Below are positions 7,742 to 16,903 of a stretch of DNA of 43,848 bases, in pieces. How positions within the stretch are numbered: position 1 is the first letter of the stretch; each line of letters begins with the position of its first letter. This DNA is from an uncultured bacterium. Its GTDB lineage: Bacteria > DUMJ01. The notes beneath the pieces were generated by a model. The model was not told the DNA's origin, did not search any database, and saw only the letters and a list, made by a program, of their open reading frames with translations. The position numbers and the translations under genes are program-made. The stretch lies in the NCBI GenBank assembly GCA_937958695.1, contig CALGNK010000049.1, forward strand, positions 1-43,848. The letters are read 5' to 3'.

Positions 7742-8489
7742 TTTAAAAAGAATGGTCAATTTTTTGATAATTATAACCCTTCTTCTCTTCGTAGAGAAGA
7801 GTTCTATCGCCCAAGAATTACCCACACTTAAGCTTGAGGTAACACCTTCGGATAAGCCACAGGATATTGCAGGGACATTACAGCTTTTAGGAATAGTAAC
7901 AATATTAGCATTAGCCCCATCTATTGCAGTTATGGTAACCTCTTTTACTAGGATTATAGTAGTATTAAGTTTTTTAAGGTCTTCTTTAGGGACCCAACAG
8001 ATACCACCAGGACAGGTTATAACAGCCCTAGCCTTATTCTTAACATTTTTTACAATGTTCCCTACCTTTTCTCAGATAGAAAAGGTAAGTTGGCAGCCTT
8101 ATATTAAAGGAGAGATAACCTTTCAGAAAGCGATAGATAGAGGGGTAAAACCTCTTAGAGAATTTATGTTTAGGCAGACTAGAGAGAATGATTTGGCGTT
8201 GTTTGTGAAACTTGCCAAAATACCAAGACCCAATAGAAGAGAAGATGTCCCTACTTATGTGCTTATTCCTGCATTTATGGTTAGTGAACTCTCTACAGCT
8301 TTTCAGATGGGCTTTATGTTATACCTTCCATTTTTAGTTATTGATATGATTGTTGCTAGCATACTAATGGCTATGGGTATGCTTATGTTACCTCCAGTGA
8401 TGATCTCATTACCTTTTAAACTACTTCTATTCGTTCTTGTAGATGGATGGTCATTGGTTATGAATTCTTTAGTCCAAAGTTTTAGGTGA
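7731..8489 (+). CDS. fliP: Flagellar export gate protein FliP
   Basis: FliP forms, with FliQ and FliR, the core export channel. I place the start at ATG 7731 (252 residues). An in-frame TTG at 7725 would add two residues and is less likely. The N-terminus (about 8-26) looks like a cleavable signal sequence ending near SSIAQE, as in other FliP proteins. Family signatures are strong: SFTRIIVVLSFLRSSLGTQQ-type sequence around residues 73-95, QIPPGQVITALALFLTFF, and LPFLVIDMIVASILMAMGM near 200. It overlaps the end of fliO by 11 nt. Confidence 0.94.
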   Translation: MKINLKRMVNFLIIITLLLFVEKSSIAQELPTLKLEVTPSDKPQDIAGTLQLLGIVTILALAPSIAVMVTSFTRIIVVLSFLRSSLGTQQIPPGQVITALALFLTFFTMFPTFSQIEKVSWQPYIKGEITFQKAIDRGVKPLREFMFRQTRENDLALFVKLAKIPRPNRREDVPTYVLIPAFMVSELSTAFQMGFMLYLPFLVIDMIVASILMAMGMLMLPPVMISLPFKLLLFVLVDGWSLVMNSLVQSFR

Positions 8490-8494
8490 TATAG

Positions 8495-8764
8495 ATGACT
8501 TTGGGAGAAGCGATCTCCATTATAAAGCAATCATTAATAACCGTTATCATGGTGGGAGGCCCTGCATTAATAGCAAGTTTGGTAGTTGGTATACTTATTA
8601 GTCTTTTTCAGGCACTAACTCAGATACATGAGGCAACACTAGCCTTTGTCCCTAAGATCCTTGTTGTTTTCCTTATCCTAATAATACTAGGGGGATGGAT
8701 GCTTAATACTCTAGTAGACTTTAGTAGGGAAGTCTTTACCAAGATGAGTGGAGTTTTACCATGA
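8495..8764 (+). CDS. fliQ: Flagellar export gate protein FliQ
   Basis: This 89-residue protein has two membrane helices (about 15-37 and 53-75), as expected of FliQ. It contains the family blocks GPALIASLVVGILISLFQAL and TQIHEATLAFVPKI. It starts 5 nt after fliP and its stop overlaps the fliR start (ATGA), so FliP, FliQ and FliR are made together. Confidence 0.96.
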   Translation: MTLGEAISIIKQSLITVIMVGGPALIASLVVGILISLFQALTQIHEATLAFVPKILVVFLILIILGGWMLNTLVDFSREVFTKMSGVLP

Positions 8765-9528
8765 TTGGTATTTCAGCACTACAGACCATTAGCTTTTTGC
8801 TTATATTTCTTAGAGTATTTGCTATAGGTACGGTCTTCCAACCTTTTAGTATAAGAACTATACCAGTATCTATAAGATTACTCTTAGCTATTGCTATAAG
8901 TATTATCTTATTACAGCTTTATAGTTTAAGAGATTTACCAGATATGAGTACGTTGTTGGTTTTAGGAATTAAAGAAATTGTTGTTGGCCTTGTTATTGGA
9001 TTTCTTGCTAACATAGTCTTTTATATGCTTCAGATAGTAGGACAGATTATAGATTTTCAGGTAGGCTTAAGTCTTGCTAATATAATTAATCCTGCCTTTG
9101 ATATTCAGATGTCTCCTATAGGAGATCTATTGTTTGTCCTAGGAGTCTTTATCTTCCTAGTAAGCGGAGGATATTTACAAGTTATAGAAGCTTTTGCTTA
9201 CAGTTTTAATATTGTTCCTCTAGGTATGGTAAATTTAAGTAATTATGCATTTGGTGACGCATTTAAACTTCTTGGAAACTTTACTTTACATGTGGCATTA
9301 AGATTTTCAGCACCAATAATCAGTACTATTCTTCTGGTAGATGTGATGATTGGCATTATAGCTAGAACCGTCCCTCAGATTAACATATTTATAATCGGAT
9401 TACCTCTAAAAACGGGATTAGCTTTTCTGGCTTTGATAGTAATTATTGGTATTCTTCCAGACCTTATTAACAGAGAATTACCTTACTTGATAAAAGAACT
9501 GATATCTATAATGAAGGAGTTTAGATAG
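8761..9528 (+). CDS. fliR: Flagellar export gate protein FliR
   Basis: FliR is the single-copy closing subunit of the export gate. The 255-residue hydrophobic protein has about six membrane segments and the FliR blocks ALQTISFLLIFLRVFAIGTV at the start, KEIVVGLVIGFLANIVFYML, IIDFQVGLSLANIINP, and VPQINIFIIGLPLKTGLAFL. It is of normal length with no gap. It is translationally coupled to fliQ through ATGA. Confidence 0.95.
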   Translation: MIGISALQTISFLLIFLRVFAIGTVFQPFSIRTIPVSIRLLLAIAISIILLQLYSLRDLPDMSTLLVLGIKEIVVGLVIGFLANIVFYMLQIVGQIIDFQVGLSLANIINPAFDIQMSPIGDLLFVLGVFIFLVSGGYLQVIEAFAYSFNIVPLGMVNLSNYAFGDAFKLLGNFTLHVALRFSAPIISTILLVDVMIGIIARTVPQINIFIIGLPLKTGLAFLALIVIIGILPDLINRELPYLIKELISIMKEFR

Positions 9529-9530
9529 TT

Positions 9531-10589
9531 ATGCCTGATGGAGAAAGAACTGAGCAAGCGACTCCTCGACGGAGAGAAGAAGCAAGAAGAAAAGGACAGG
9601 TAGCTGTAAGTCACGAATTGCTCTCTGCTATAAGCTTTATATCTGGAATTATGATTATTTCCTCTCTCATTCCCACTTTTTATAGACAGTTTATTTTATT
9701 TTTTAGAAACTATATAAGAAGTATGTATGTCGGGGATATAACTATCCAAAAAACTCAAAAAATAATGATAGACTTAAGTTATCAGGTCTTTTTAATTCTC
9801 ATTCCAATTTTTGGGGTAATATTTGTAGTTATACTGTTAGTAGGGTTTGTCCAAACAGGTTTCCTATTTTCTTCTGAGGCTATAACTCCAAGATTGTCTA
9901 GAATAAATCCTTTGATGGGTATAAGAAGGGTCTTCTCAAAGAGAGCATTAGTAGATATCTTAAAGGCTTTAATAAAGATTATTATCCTTGGTTATCTAGG
10001 TTATTCATTTATTAGAGGAATAAGCCTAAATGCATTTTCTCTTTGGAAGACATCATTATTTAGCAGTTTAGAGTTCATAGTGAATAATATTACTAAATTT
10101 TCACAACAAGCAGGTATAATCCTATTGGCTATAGGTGTATTAGACTATATGTTTCAAAGAAGAGAATTTGAAGCTAGTATAAGGATGACTAGAGAAGAAT
10201 TGAAAGAAGAGCTAAAGGAGACTGAAGGAGATCCTCTTATAAGAAGTAGAATAAGACAGAAGCAGAGAGAGATGGCTATGAGAAGAATGATGCAAGAGCT
10301 AAAGAATGCTGATGTAGTTATAACTAACCCTACAGAATACGCTGTTGCTTTAAAATATGATGTAAAAAAGATGAACGCTCCAGTAGTGGTAGCCAAAGGA
10401 GCTAGACTTATGGCTGAACGCATAAAAAATGAAGCCAGAAGATGGAATATACCTATAGTTGTAAATCCTCCTCTTGCTCAGATGCTTTATAAATTGGTAG
10501 ATATAGGAGATGAAATTCCTCCTAGACTTTATCAGGCTGTAGCCGAAGTATTAGCATATGTGTATAGAAGACGTAGAAGGCTAGTGTAG
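9531..10589 (+). CDS. flhB: Flagellar export switch protein FlhB (NPTE cleavage-site variant)
   Basis: FlhB controls substrate specificity of the export apparatus and changes it after autocleavage and interaction with FliK. The 352-residue protein opens with ERTEQATPRRREEARRKGQV, has four membrane segments (about 30-50, 90-112, 140-165, 185-205), and a cytoplasmic domain. The self-cleavage site is Asn266-Pro267-Thr268-Glu269 within ITNPTEYAVALKYD. The common form is NPTH, so Glu replaces His. The scissile Asn-Pro bond is kept. The start at 9531 is 2 nt after fliR. flhA follows after 1 nt. Confidence 0.95.
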   Translation: MPDGERTEQATPRRREEARRKGQVAVSHELLSAISFISGIMIISSLIPTFYRQFILFFRNYIRSMYVGDITIQKTQKIMIDLSYQVFLILIPIFGVIFVVILLVGFVQTGFLFSSEAITPRLSRINPLMGIRRVFSKRALVDILKALIKIIILGYLGYSFIRGISLNAFSLWKTSLFSSLEFIVNNITKFSQQAGIILLAIGVLDYMFQRREFEASIRMTREELKEELKETEGDPLIRSRIRQKQREMAMRRMMQELKNADVVITNPTEYAVALKYDVKKMNAPVVVAKGARLMAERIKNEARRWNIPIVVNPPLAQMLYKLVDIGDEIPPRLYQAVAEVLAYVYRRRRRLV

Positions 10590-10590
10590 G

Positions 10591-12624
10591 ATGGAAGGAA
10601 TGCGACTAAGTAGAGTACTAAGATATAGTGATCTCTCCTTGGCATTAGGGATAATACTTATAGTTATAATGATGATGGTTCCTCTACCTTCATTTCTTCT
10701 AGATATTCTAATAACTCTTAATATAAGTTTTTCTCTATCATTACTCCTGATAAGCATATATGTAAAAGAGGCTATAGAGATTAGCACTTTTCCACCAATA
10801 CTTCTATTTGCCACTCTCTTTAGAGTAGCGCTAAGCATATCAGCAACTAGGCTTATTCTACTTAATGGATATGCTGGAGAGGTTATAAGCGCATTTGGAA
10901 GGTTTGTGGTTGGTGGAAATTACATAGTTGGTTTAGTAATATTTTTGATACTAGTCATTATTCAGTTTGTAGTGATTACAAATGGGGCTCAAAGAGTAGC
11001 AGAGGTAGCTGCTAGGTTCACATTGGATGCTATGCCTGGCAAGCAAATGAGTATAGATGCAGACTTAAATGCGGGGCTTATCACTGAAGAAGAGGCCAGG
11101 AATAGAAGGAGACAGATTGAACAAGAAGCGGATTTCTATGGGGCTATGGATGGGGCGAGTAAGTTTGTTAGAGGAGATGCTATAGCTGCGATAATAATAA
11201 CTGCGGTAAACTTCCTAGGTGGATGGATGATAGGAGTACTTCAAAGAGGTATGGACTTTAGAGGAGCATTAGAGGCTTATGCATTACTTACAGTAGGGAA
11301 TGGCCTTGTAAATCAGGTATCTGCACTACTAGTATCAACAGCTACAGGGTTAATTGTTACTAGAGGAGCGTCGGAGGAGAATCTTGGAGTAGACTTTTCT
11401 AAACAGATATTATCAAACAGTAAAGTGATGGGTATAATAGCAGGGGTCCTTTTGCTCCTAGGGTTAATCCCAGGTCTACCTAAATTCGTGTTATTCTTTT
11501 TTGCTGTGCTTATGGGGATTCTGTCTTATATACTTAATAGAACACCAATTAGAAAAGAGGTGAAAGAAGAAGAAATTTCTCCGCCTCAGAGTGTTGAGAC
11601 AGTTATTCCTATAGTATCGGTTGACCCTATGGAGATAGAAATAGGTTATGGACTGATTCCAATTGTAGATAAAACTCAGGGAGGAGAATTATCTGACAGA
11701 ATCACTATACTTAGAAAACAGGTAGCTCAAGAATTGGGTATAATAGTCCCTCCAATAAGGATAAGAGACAATATACAGTTGAGACCAAACAGTTATATAA
11801 TAAAAGTTAGAGGTATAGAAGTAGCAAAGGGGGAGGTATTGCCAGGATATGTAATGGTATTGAATCCTGAAGAGTTAAATATTGAAGGGGTAGAATTTAA
11901 GGAGCCGATATTTGGTTTACCAGCCAGATGGATTCCTATAGAGGCTAGAAGATTAGCAGAAAGTAAGGGTTATACTGTTATAGATTGTTCTGGTGTTATA
12001 GCAACTCATCTTACTGAGATAATAAAGAGATATGCAGATGAACTCTTAACTAGACAAGATGTACAGAGACTTCTAGATATAATAAGACAGGATTATCCAT
12101 CTGTTGTGGACGATGCCATTAGTCAATTGACATTGGGAGAAATACAAAGGATACTTCAAGCTTTACTGAAAGAGAGGGTTCCTTTAAGAGATTTAGTTTC
12201 TATTTTGGAAACCGCTTCTGATACAGCTAGAATCACAAAAGACTTAGAAGTAATAGTACAGAGGGTAAGGGAGAGATTAGGAAGAATGATAAGTAGGGAA
12301 TTAGCTACTCCTGAGGGAATATTACCAGTCATACTAATAGAACCTAAGACTGAAGAAAAACTAATCTCAAATCTCTTTAAGACAGACCAAGGAACTGTTC
12401 TATCTATAGACCCTAATTCCTGGCAGAAACTTATAGGTAAACTATCTACTTTAGTTGATGAAGGAGTAAAAAGAGGATTTCCGCCAGTTATAGTTACCGC
12501 TTCTCAGTTAAGACTTCCACTTAAGAAGCTTTTAGATAGGGCTATACCTCAGATATCAGTATTATCTTATAATGAGATAGATAACTCACTAAGTATAGAA
12601 AATATAGGAGTAATCTCGCTATGA
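10591..12624 (+). CDS. flhA: Flagellar export gate protein FlhA
   Basis: FlhA is the nonameric gate component that uses the proton motive force and docks export substrates. The 677-residue protein has an N-terminal membrane half (about 20-320) with the FHIPEP family signature region (TNGAQRVAEVAARFTLDAMP, DADLNAGLITEEEARNRR, DGASKFVRGDAIA), a linker, and the large cytoplasmic domain (about 345-677). ATG 10591 is preferred, with a second in-frame ATG at 10600. The 3' end overlaps flhF by 4 nt. Confidence 0.97.
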   Translation: MEGMRLSRVLRYSDLSLALGIILIVIMMMVPLPSFLLDILITLNISFSLSLLLISIYVKEAIEISTFPPILLFATLFRVALSISATRLILLNGYAGEVISAFGRFVVGGNYIVGLVIFLILVIIQFVVITNGAQRVAEVAARFTLDAMPGKQMSIDADLNAGLITEEEARNRRRQIEQEADFYGAMDGASKFVRGDAIAAIIITAVNFLGGWMIGVLQRGMDFRGALEAYALLTVGNGLVNQVSALLVSTATGLIVTRGASEENLGVDFSKQILSNSKVMGIIAGVLLLLGLIPGLPKFVLFFFAVLMGILSYILNRTPIRKEVKEEEISPPQSVETVIPIVSVDPMEIEIGYGLIPIVDKTQGGELSDRITILRKQVAQELGIIVPPIRIRDNIQLRPNSYIIKVRGIEVAKGEVLPGYVMVLNPEELNIEGVEFKEPIFGLPARWIPIEARRLAESKGYTVIDCSGVIATHLTEIIKRYADELLTRQDVQRLLDIIRQDYPSVVDDAISQLTLGEIQRILQALLKERVPLRDLVSILETASDTARITKDLEVIVQRVRERLGRMISRELATPEGILPVILIEPKTEEKLISNLFKTDQGTVLSIDPNSWQKLIGKLSTLVDEGVKRGFPPVIVTASQLRLPLKKLLDRAIPQISVLSYNEIDNSLSIENIGVISL

Positions 12625-13643
12625 TTGTAAAGAAGTTCTATGGTAGAACTGTTGAAGAGACGATAAAGAAAGTCAGAGAAAATTTAGGGGAAGATGCTAC
12701 TCTACTTTTGGTGCAAAAGGTCAAAAAGAAAGGACTTAAGGGGCTTTTTGGGGCTACTGAGATAGAAGTTACTGCGGCAAAGGAGATATCTTTTGAAATT
12801 CAGGAGAAAGTGATTCCTCCGCACAGAGAAGATGTTATATCAGAATTACCTGCTCTTTACAAGATTAAAAAGATCCTAAAAGAGGAAGAGGTAAATGATG
12901 AAATAATAAGCAATGTGATCTCTAGCTATATAGAAGCTGTAGGTGGTAATAAATTAAAATTACAAGAGTTAGATATGAATATATTTGAGTCCCTTATAAA
13001 GGGGCTTATAAAGACAGAGAAAGATCAGAATCCTATAGGGAAGTTTTGTGCTATTTTTATAGGACCACCTGGCGTGGGGAAAACCACTACTATATTAAAG
13101 TTAGCATCGTACTATGCTTTAGAAGAGAATAGGGATGTAGCTATAGTTACTACTGATATATACAGAAGTGGTGCTATAGAGCAACTTAAGATATATGGTA
13201 GAATATTAAATGTACCTATAGAAGTAGCATTTAATGCGCGAGAATTCGAGAGGATAATTCGCAAATTTGAGTCTAAAGACGTAGTTCTTATAGACAGTGC
13301 AGGAAGAAGTAAGAGAGATGTAGAGTATGTAGAGTTACTAAGGAAATTTATATACGTAATACCTGCTCAGAAACTTAAGACTTATTTAGTTATGAGTGCT
13401 GTAGATAATTTTAAATATATAAAGGAGATATATGAAACTTATAAGGTTCTATATCCAACGTCAGTTATAGTTAGTAAGCTTGATGAATCGGTTTCTTTGG
13501 GAAATCTGATAAACATACCAGTTTATACCAAACTTCCAATATCTTACGTAACAAACGGGCAGAATATACCTGGAGACATAGAGATAGCAAGAAATGATAA
13601 ATTAGCTAGTCTCTTTGTAAAAAAGGGAGTGAATTCTAGATGA
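12621..13643 (+). CDS. flhF: Flagellar placement GTPase FlhF (SRP family)
   Basis: FlhF is an SRP-type GTPase that sets flagellar position and number with FlhG. The 340-residue protein has a basic N-domain, then the G domain with P-loop GPPGVGKTT at residues 148-156, the TTDIYRSGAIEQLKIYG block, a DSAGRS switch (usually DTAGRS) and SKLDE. It overlaps flhA (ATGA) and flhG (ATGA). Pairing with flhG downstream fits their known antagonism, in which FlhG stimulates FlhF GTPase activity. Confidence 0.95.
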   Translation: MIVKKFYGRTVEETIKKVRENLGEDATLLLVQKVKKKGLKGLFGATEIEVTAAKEISFEIQEKVIPPHREDVISELPALYKIKKILKEEEVNDEIISNVISSYIEAVGGNKLKLQELDMNIFESLIKGLIKTEKDQNPIGKFCAIFIGPPGVGKTTTILKLASYYALEENRDVAIVTTDIYRSGAIEQLKIYGRILNVPIEVAFNAREFERIIRKFESKDVVLIDSAGRSKRDVEYVELLRKFIYVIPAQKLKTYLVMSAVDNFKYIKEIYETYKVLYPTSVIVSKLDESVSLGNLINIPVYTKLPISYVTNGQNIPGDIEIARNDKLASLFVKKGVNSR

Positions 13644-14449
13644 GTAGCGGAGCAAGGACCATCTCTTTCTTAAGCGGTAAGGGTGGAACAGGCAAGACTA
13701 ATATATGTGTAAACTTAGGTGTAGCGATACAGAAACTAGGTAAAAAAGTATTAATGATAGATGGAGATTTAGGCCTTGCTAATATAGAGGTAATATTGGG
13801 TTTAACGCCTAAATATACTCTTTATGATGTGCTCTATAGAGGTATGGATCTAGAATCTGTTGTGACTTATGGTCCAGAAGGAGTACTTATAATCCCCGGA
13901 GGCTCGGGAGCGTTAGAACTATCAAAAGTAGATGCTAATAGACAAAAGATACTAATGGAACAGCTGATAGACCTTGGAAGTAATTTAGACTATATCTTTA
14001 TAGATGGTGGAGCTGGAATACATCAGGATGTTTTGACATTTGCTTCAGGTAGCGATGAAATTATAATAGTTATGACTCCAGAACCAACATCCCTAGCTGA
14101 TGCTTATACACTAATAAAAGCAATAACTCTCTCTAGTGCCAATAAAGAGATAAAAATTATAGTCAATAGGGTAAAATCATCTAGTGAAGGTGAAGATACA
14201 GTAAATAGGTTGAATATCTTATTAGTAAGATTTTTAAGATTTTCTGTTATCTATTTAGGCCATATTCCTGATGATATCTGGGTAGAAAAAGCAGTAAAAG
14301 AACAGTTACCATTTATAACTAGATACCCCTTTTCAAAGGCATCTAGAGCGGTAAATGAAATCGCTTTGAAATTATTGGCGTTAGAAAAGAAAGGGACAGG
14401 TTTTAGAGGATTTTTCCGTAATATATTAGAAAGAATAAGTACAAGATGA
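13640..14449 (+). CDS. flhG: Flagellar number regulator FlhG/FleN (MinD-type ATPase)
   Basis: This 269-residue MinD/ParA-family ATPase has the deviant Walker A motif GKGGTGKT at residues 13-20 with signature Lys14. The next conserved blocks are MIDGDLGLANIEVILGL and FIDGGAGIHQDVLTF, and then TPEPTSLADAYTLIKA. It differs from MinD by its place after flhF and by TPEPTS typical of FleN/FlhG. The C-terminus is basic (FRNILERISTR), possibly membrane-associating. It is expected to limit flagellar number by acting on FlhF. It overlaps both neighbours by 4 nt. Confidence 0.94.
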   Translation: MSSGARTISFLSGKGGTGKTNICVNLGVAIQKLGKKVLMIDGDLGLANIEVILGLTPKYTLYDVLYRGMDLESVVTYGPEGVLIIPGGSGALELSKVDANRQKILMEQLIDLGSNLDYIFIDGGAGIHQDVLTFASGSDEIIIVMTPEPTSLADAYTLIKAITLSSANKEIKIIVNRVKSSSEGEDTVNRLNILLVRFLRFSVIYLGHIPDDIWVEKAVKEQLPFITRYPFSKASRAVNEIALKLLALEKKGTGFRGFFRNILERISTR

Positions 14450-15108
14450 AACATAAAGCATTTTTACCGAATAAAAAGGTTTCTATAAGAGTAATAGAAG
14501 GGGATTATCAGGGTTATTATAATAGTAGAATAGAAGGAATAAATGATGAAGAACTTCTCTTGGCATTGCCTTTCATAGGGACTGTTCCAGTTCCTATAAG
14601 GATAGGAGAAAGGATATCTGTCTATTCTGTTAGTGACGATGCGATATATAGAGTTGATGGAGAGATAATAAAAAGACAGTTAGAACCAGTCCCTCTTTTA
14701 CAGTTAAAGATAAGTAGCGATATAGTAAGGGTCCAGAGGAGAAGATATGTAAGGGTTCCAATAGTTCTTAATATACAGTATAAATTAAAAGATGTAGACA
14801 GAATCTATTATACTTATTCTAAGGATATTAGTGGCGGAGGAATAAGAGTTGTACTACCTGAACCTTTAAAGATCCATGATATAATTGAAATGAGGGTAGA
14901 ATTGCCATCACCAGAACTTCCTATCGATTGCGAAGGAGAGATTGTCTGGATTGATACACAAGAGATGATGGTCAATAAGAGAAGAGAAGAAATAATACAT
15001 GCAGGTGTAAGGTTTACTTTAATAGAAGAAAAGGAGAGAGAAAGGTTGATAAGATTTCTCTTTAATTATCAAAGGAATCTAATAAAAAAGGGATGGAAAA
15101 GTGGTTAA
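14446..15108 (+). CDS. YcgR-like PilZ-domain c-di-GMP receptor (flagellar brake)
   Basis: The 220-residue protein has a YcgR-type N-terminal domain (about 1-92) and a C-terminal PilZ domain (about 95-215). The c-di-GMP-binding residues are present: an R-x-x-x-R at Arg99-Arg103 and D-x-S-x-x-G at Asp127-Gly132 (DISGGG). Bacillus YpfA/DgrA and E. coli YcgR slow the motor by contacting MotA or FliG when bound to c-di-GMP. The same job is inferred here from operon position. An HD-GYP phosphodiesterase at 30266-31537 offers a possible source of control. It overlaps cheB by 8 nt. Confidence 0.9.
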   Translation: MKHKAFLPNKKVSIRVIEGDYQGYYNSRIEGINDEELLLALPFIGTVPVPIRIGERISVYSVSDDAIYRVDGEIIKRQLEPVPLLQLKISSDIVRVQRRRYVRVPIVLNIQYKLKDVDRIYYTYSKDISGGGIRVVLPEPLKIHDIIEMRVELPSPELPIDCEGEIVWIDTQEMMVNKRREEIIHAGVRFTLIEEKERERLIRFLFNYQRNLIKKGWKSG

Positions 15109-16117
15109 AGTTTTGATAGTGGATGATTCAGTTTTAATTAGGAGAATATTGAAGGATACTTTAGAGAGATCCTCTGAGATAGAAGTTGTAGGATTAGCTG
15201 AAAATGGAAAAGAAGCGATAGAAAAATTAAAAGTGTTAAATCCTGATGTAATAACACTTGATGTTGAAATGCCTCTCATGAATGGTCTCGAGACTTTAGA
15301 GAAGATAATGGCAATAAAACCGACCCCTGTAATTATGGTAAGTGCACTTACCACTAAGGATGCAGAAGTTACTATAGAGGCATTAATGAAAGGTGCGGTA
15401 GATTTTATTGCCAAGCCAAAGAATCTAATTGGAGAATTTGATTCTTTCTCTAAAGAACTTCAACTAAAGATTCTTAGCGTGGCAAAGTCAAAAGGAAAGA
15501 GTGTAAGAATTGCTGAAGTTCCTATTAAAGAGGTGAAGTCTCCTGGAAATCCTCCTAAAAATTTGATTATTATTGGGGCTAGTACTGGTGGGCCACAGGC
15601 ACTTTATCAGGTAATGTCTAAATTGGATACTTTTTATGATACTTCTATAGTTATAGTTCAGCATATGCCTCCCGGTTTTACAAAGTCACTAGCAGAAAGA
15701 CTTAATAGTGTATCAAAATATATAGTAAAAGAGGCAGAAGTAGGAGAACAACTTAGAAGTGGGGTGGCTTATATAGCACCTGGTGGATACCACCTTGTAT
15801 TAAATGGGGGAATATTTTCTCTTACCGAAGATCCTCCAGTTCTTGGTGTTAGACCTTCTGTTGATGTAACTATGCTTTCTTTGGTAAAGGTTTTTAAGAA
15901 TAATATTGTGGGAGTTTTACTAACTGGTATGGGAAGTGATGGTACAAGAGGTCTAGAAGAGATAAAGAAAAATGGAGGAAAAACTATAGCCCAAGATGAG
16001 AAAAGTTGTGTAGTTTTTGGAATGCCTAAGTCTGCTATAGAAAGAGGAGTAGTAGATGTTGTTGCTAGTTTAGAAGAGATTCCAATTGAGATTGGGAGGA
16101 TGGTGTCAGAATTATGA
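15101..16117 (+). CDS. cheB: Chemotaxis protein-glutamate methylesterase/deamidase CheB
   Basis: CheB removes methyl groups from chemoreceptors and deamidates them during adaptation. The 338-residue protein has an N-terminal receiver domain (Asp8, Asp9, phosphoacceptor Asp54, Lys near 104 in IAKPK), a linker and a C-terminal methylesterase domain with the catalytic triad Ser161 (GASTGGP), His188 (VQHMPPGFT) and Asp280 (GMGSDG). Translation starts at GTG 15101, inside the end of the PilZ gene. The 3' end overlaps cheR by 4 nt. Confidence 0.96.
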   Translation: MVKVLIVDDSVLIRRILKDTLERSSEIEVVGLAENGKEAIEKLKVLNPDVITLDVEMPLMNGLETLEKIMAIKPTPVIMVSALTTKDAEVTIEALMKGAVDFIAKPKNLIGEFDSFSKELQLKILSVAKSKGKSVRIAEVPIKEVKSPGNPPKNLIIIGASTGGPQALYQVMSKLDTFYDTSIVIVQHMPPGFTKSLAERLNSVSKYIVKEAEVGEQLRSGVAYIAPGGYHLVLNGGIFSLTEDPPVLGVRPSVDVTMLSLVKVFKNNIVGVLLTGMGSDGTRGLEEIKKNGGKTIAQDEKSCVVFGMPKSAIERGVVDVVASLEEIPIEIGRMVSEL

Positions 16118-16899
16118 TCTCACCAATAGATGACTACACTATTTTTAAAAGAAAGATAAAAGAATTAATCGGTCTAGATTTAGACGGATATAAAGATGAA
16201 CAGATAAAGCGTAGAATTAAGATTCTTATGGATAGGGTAAATGTGAATAACTTTTTAGCATTCTATAGAGCTATAGAGAAGGATCCGTTCTTAAGAAAGG
16301 ATTTTATAGATAAAGTTACTATAAATGTCTCGGAGTTTTTTAGAAATTTAGATCAGTTTGATATATTGAAAAATAGGGTCATTCCACAACTGAAAGACCA
16401 CTTTAAAAGACTCAACATATGGAGCGCAGGATGTTCATATGGGAATGAGCCATACTCTGTATCGATAATTCTAGATGAACTTGGGATTAGAGAGTTTAAT
16501 ATATTAGCTACCGATATAGATACGGAAGCTTTAAAGAAGGCAAAAGATGGTGTATATAAATTAGAAGAACTGAAAGGGGTATCTGAAGAAAGATTAAAGA
16601 AATATTTTACTAAAATCGATAATGAATCCTATAGAATAGTTGATAAAATTCGCCTTTCGGTTAGGTTTGAGTATCTAGACTTATTGAAGGATAAATACCC
16701 TCAAAATATGCATCTTATCCTTTGCCGTAATGTTATTATATACTTTACCCAAGAAGCTAAGGAAAGAGTATTTAGGAAACTATCGGAAAGCCTAGAAACT
16801 TATGGGATTTTATTTTTAGGTAATACAGAGAGGATATTTAACCCCCAGAATTATAAATTAAAACCGGTAGATCTATTCTTTTACAAGAAGGAGGCTTAA
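16114..16899 (+). CDS. cheR: Chemotaxis protein methyltransferase CheR
   Basis: CheR methylates receptor glutamates using S-adenosylmethionine. The 261-residue protein has the small helical N-terminal domain (~1-75; LDLDGYKDEQIKRRIKILMD), the SAM-binding segment IWSAGCSYGNEPYS (the family usually reads GCSTGEEPYS), ILATDIDTEALKKAKDGVY and the LILCRNVIIYF block that ends with HRLF-like positions. There is no C-terminal TPR. The start overlaps cheB. Together with cheB and cheD it forms the adaptation module. Confidence 0.95.
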   Translation: MISPIDDYTIFKRKIKELIGLDLDGYKDEQIKRRIKILMDRVNVNNFLAFYRAIEKDPFLRKDFIDKVTINVSEFFRNLDQFDILKNRVIPQLKDHFKRLNIWSAGCSYGNEPYSVSIILDELGIREFNILATDIDTEALKKAKDGVYKLEELKGVSEERLKKYFTKIDNESYRIVDKIRLSVRFEYLDLLKDKYPQNMHLILCRNVIIYFTQEAKERVFRKLSESLETYGILFLGNTERIFNPQNYKLKPVDLFFYKKEA

Positions 16900-16903
16900 A
16901 GAT

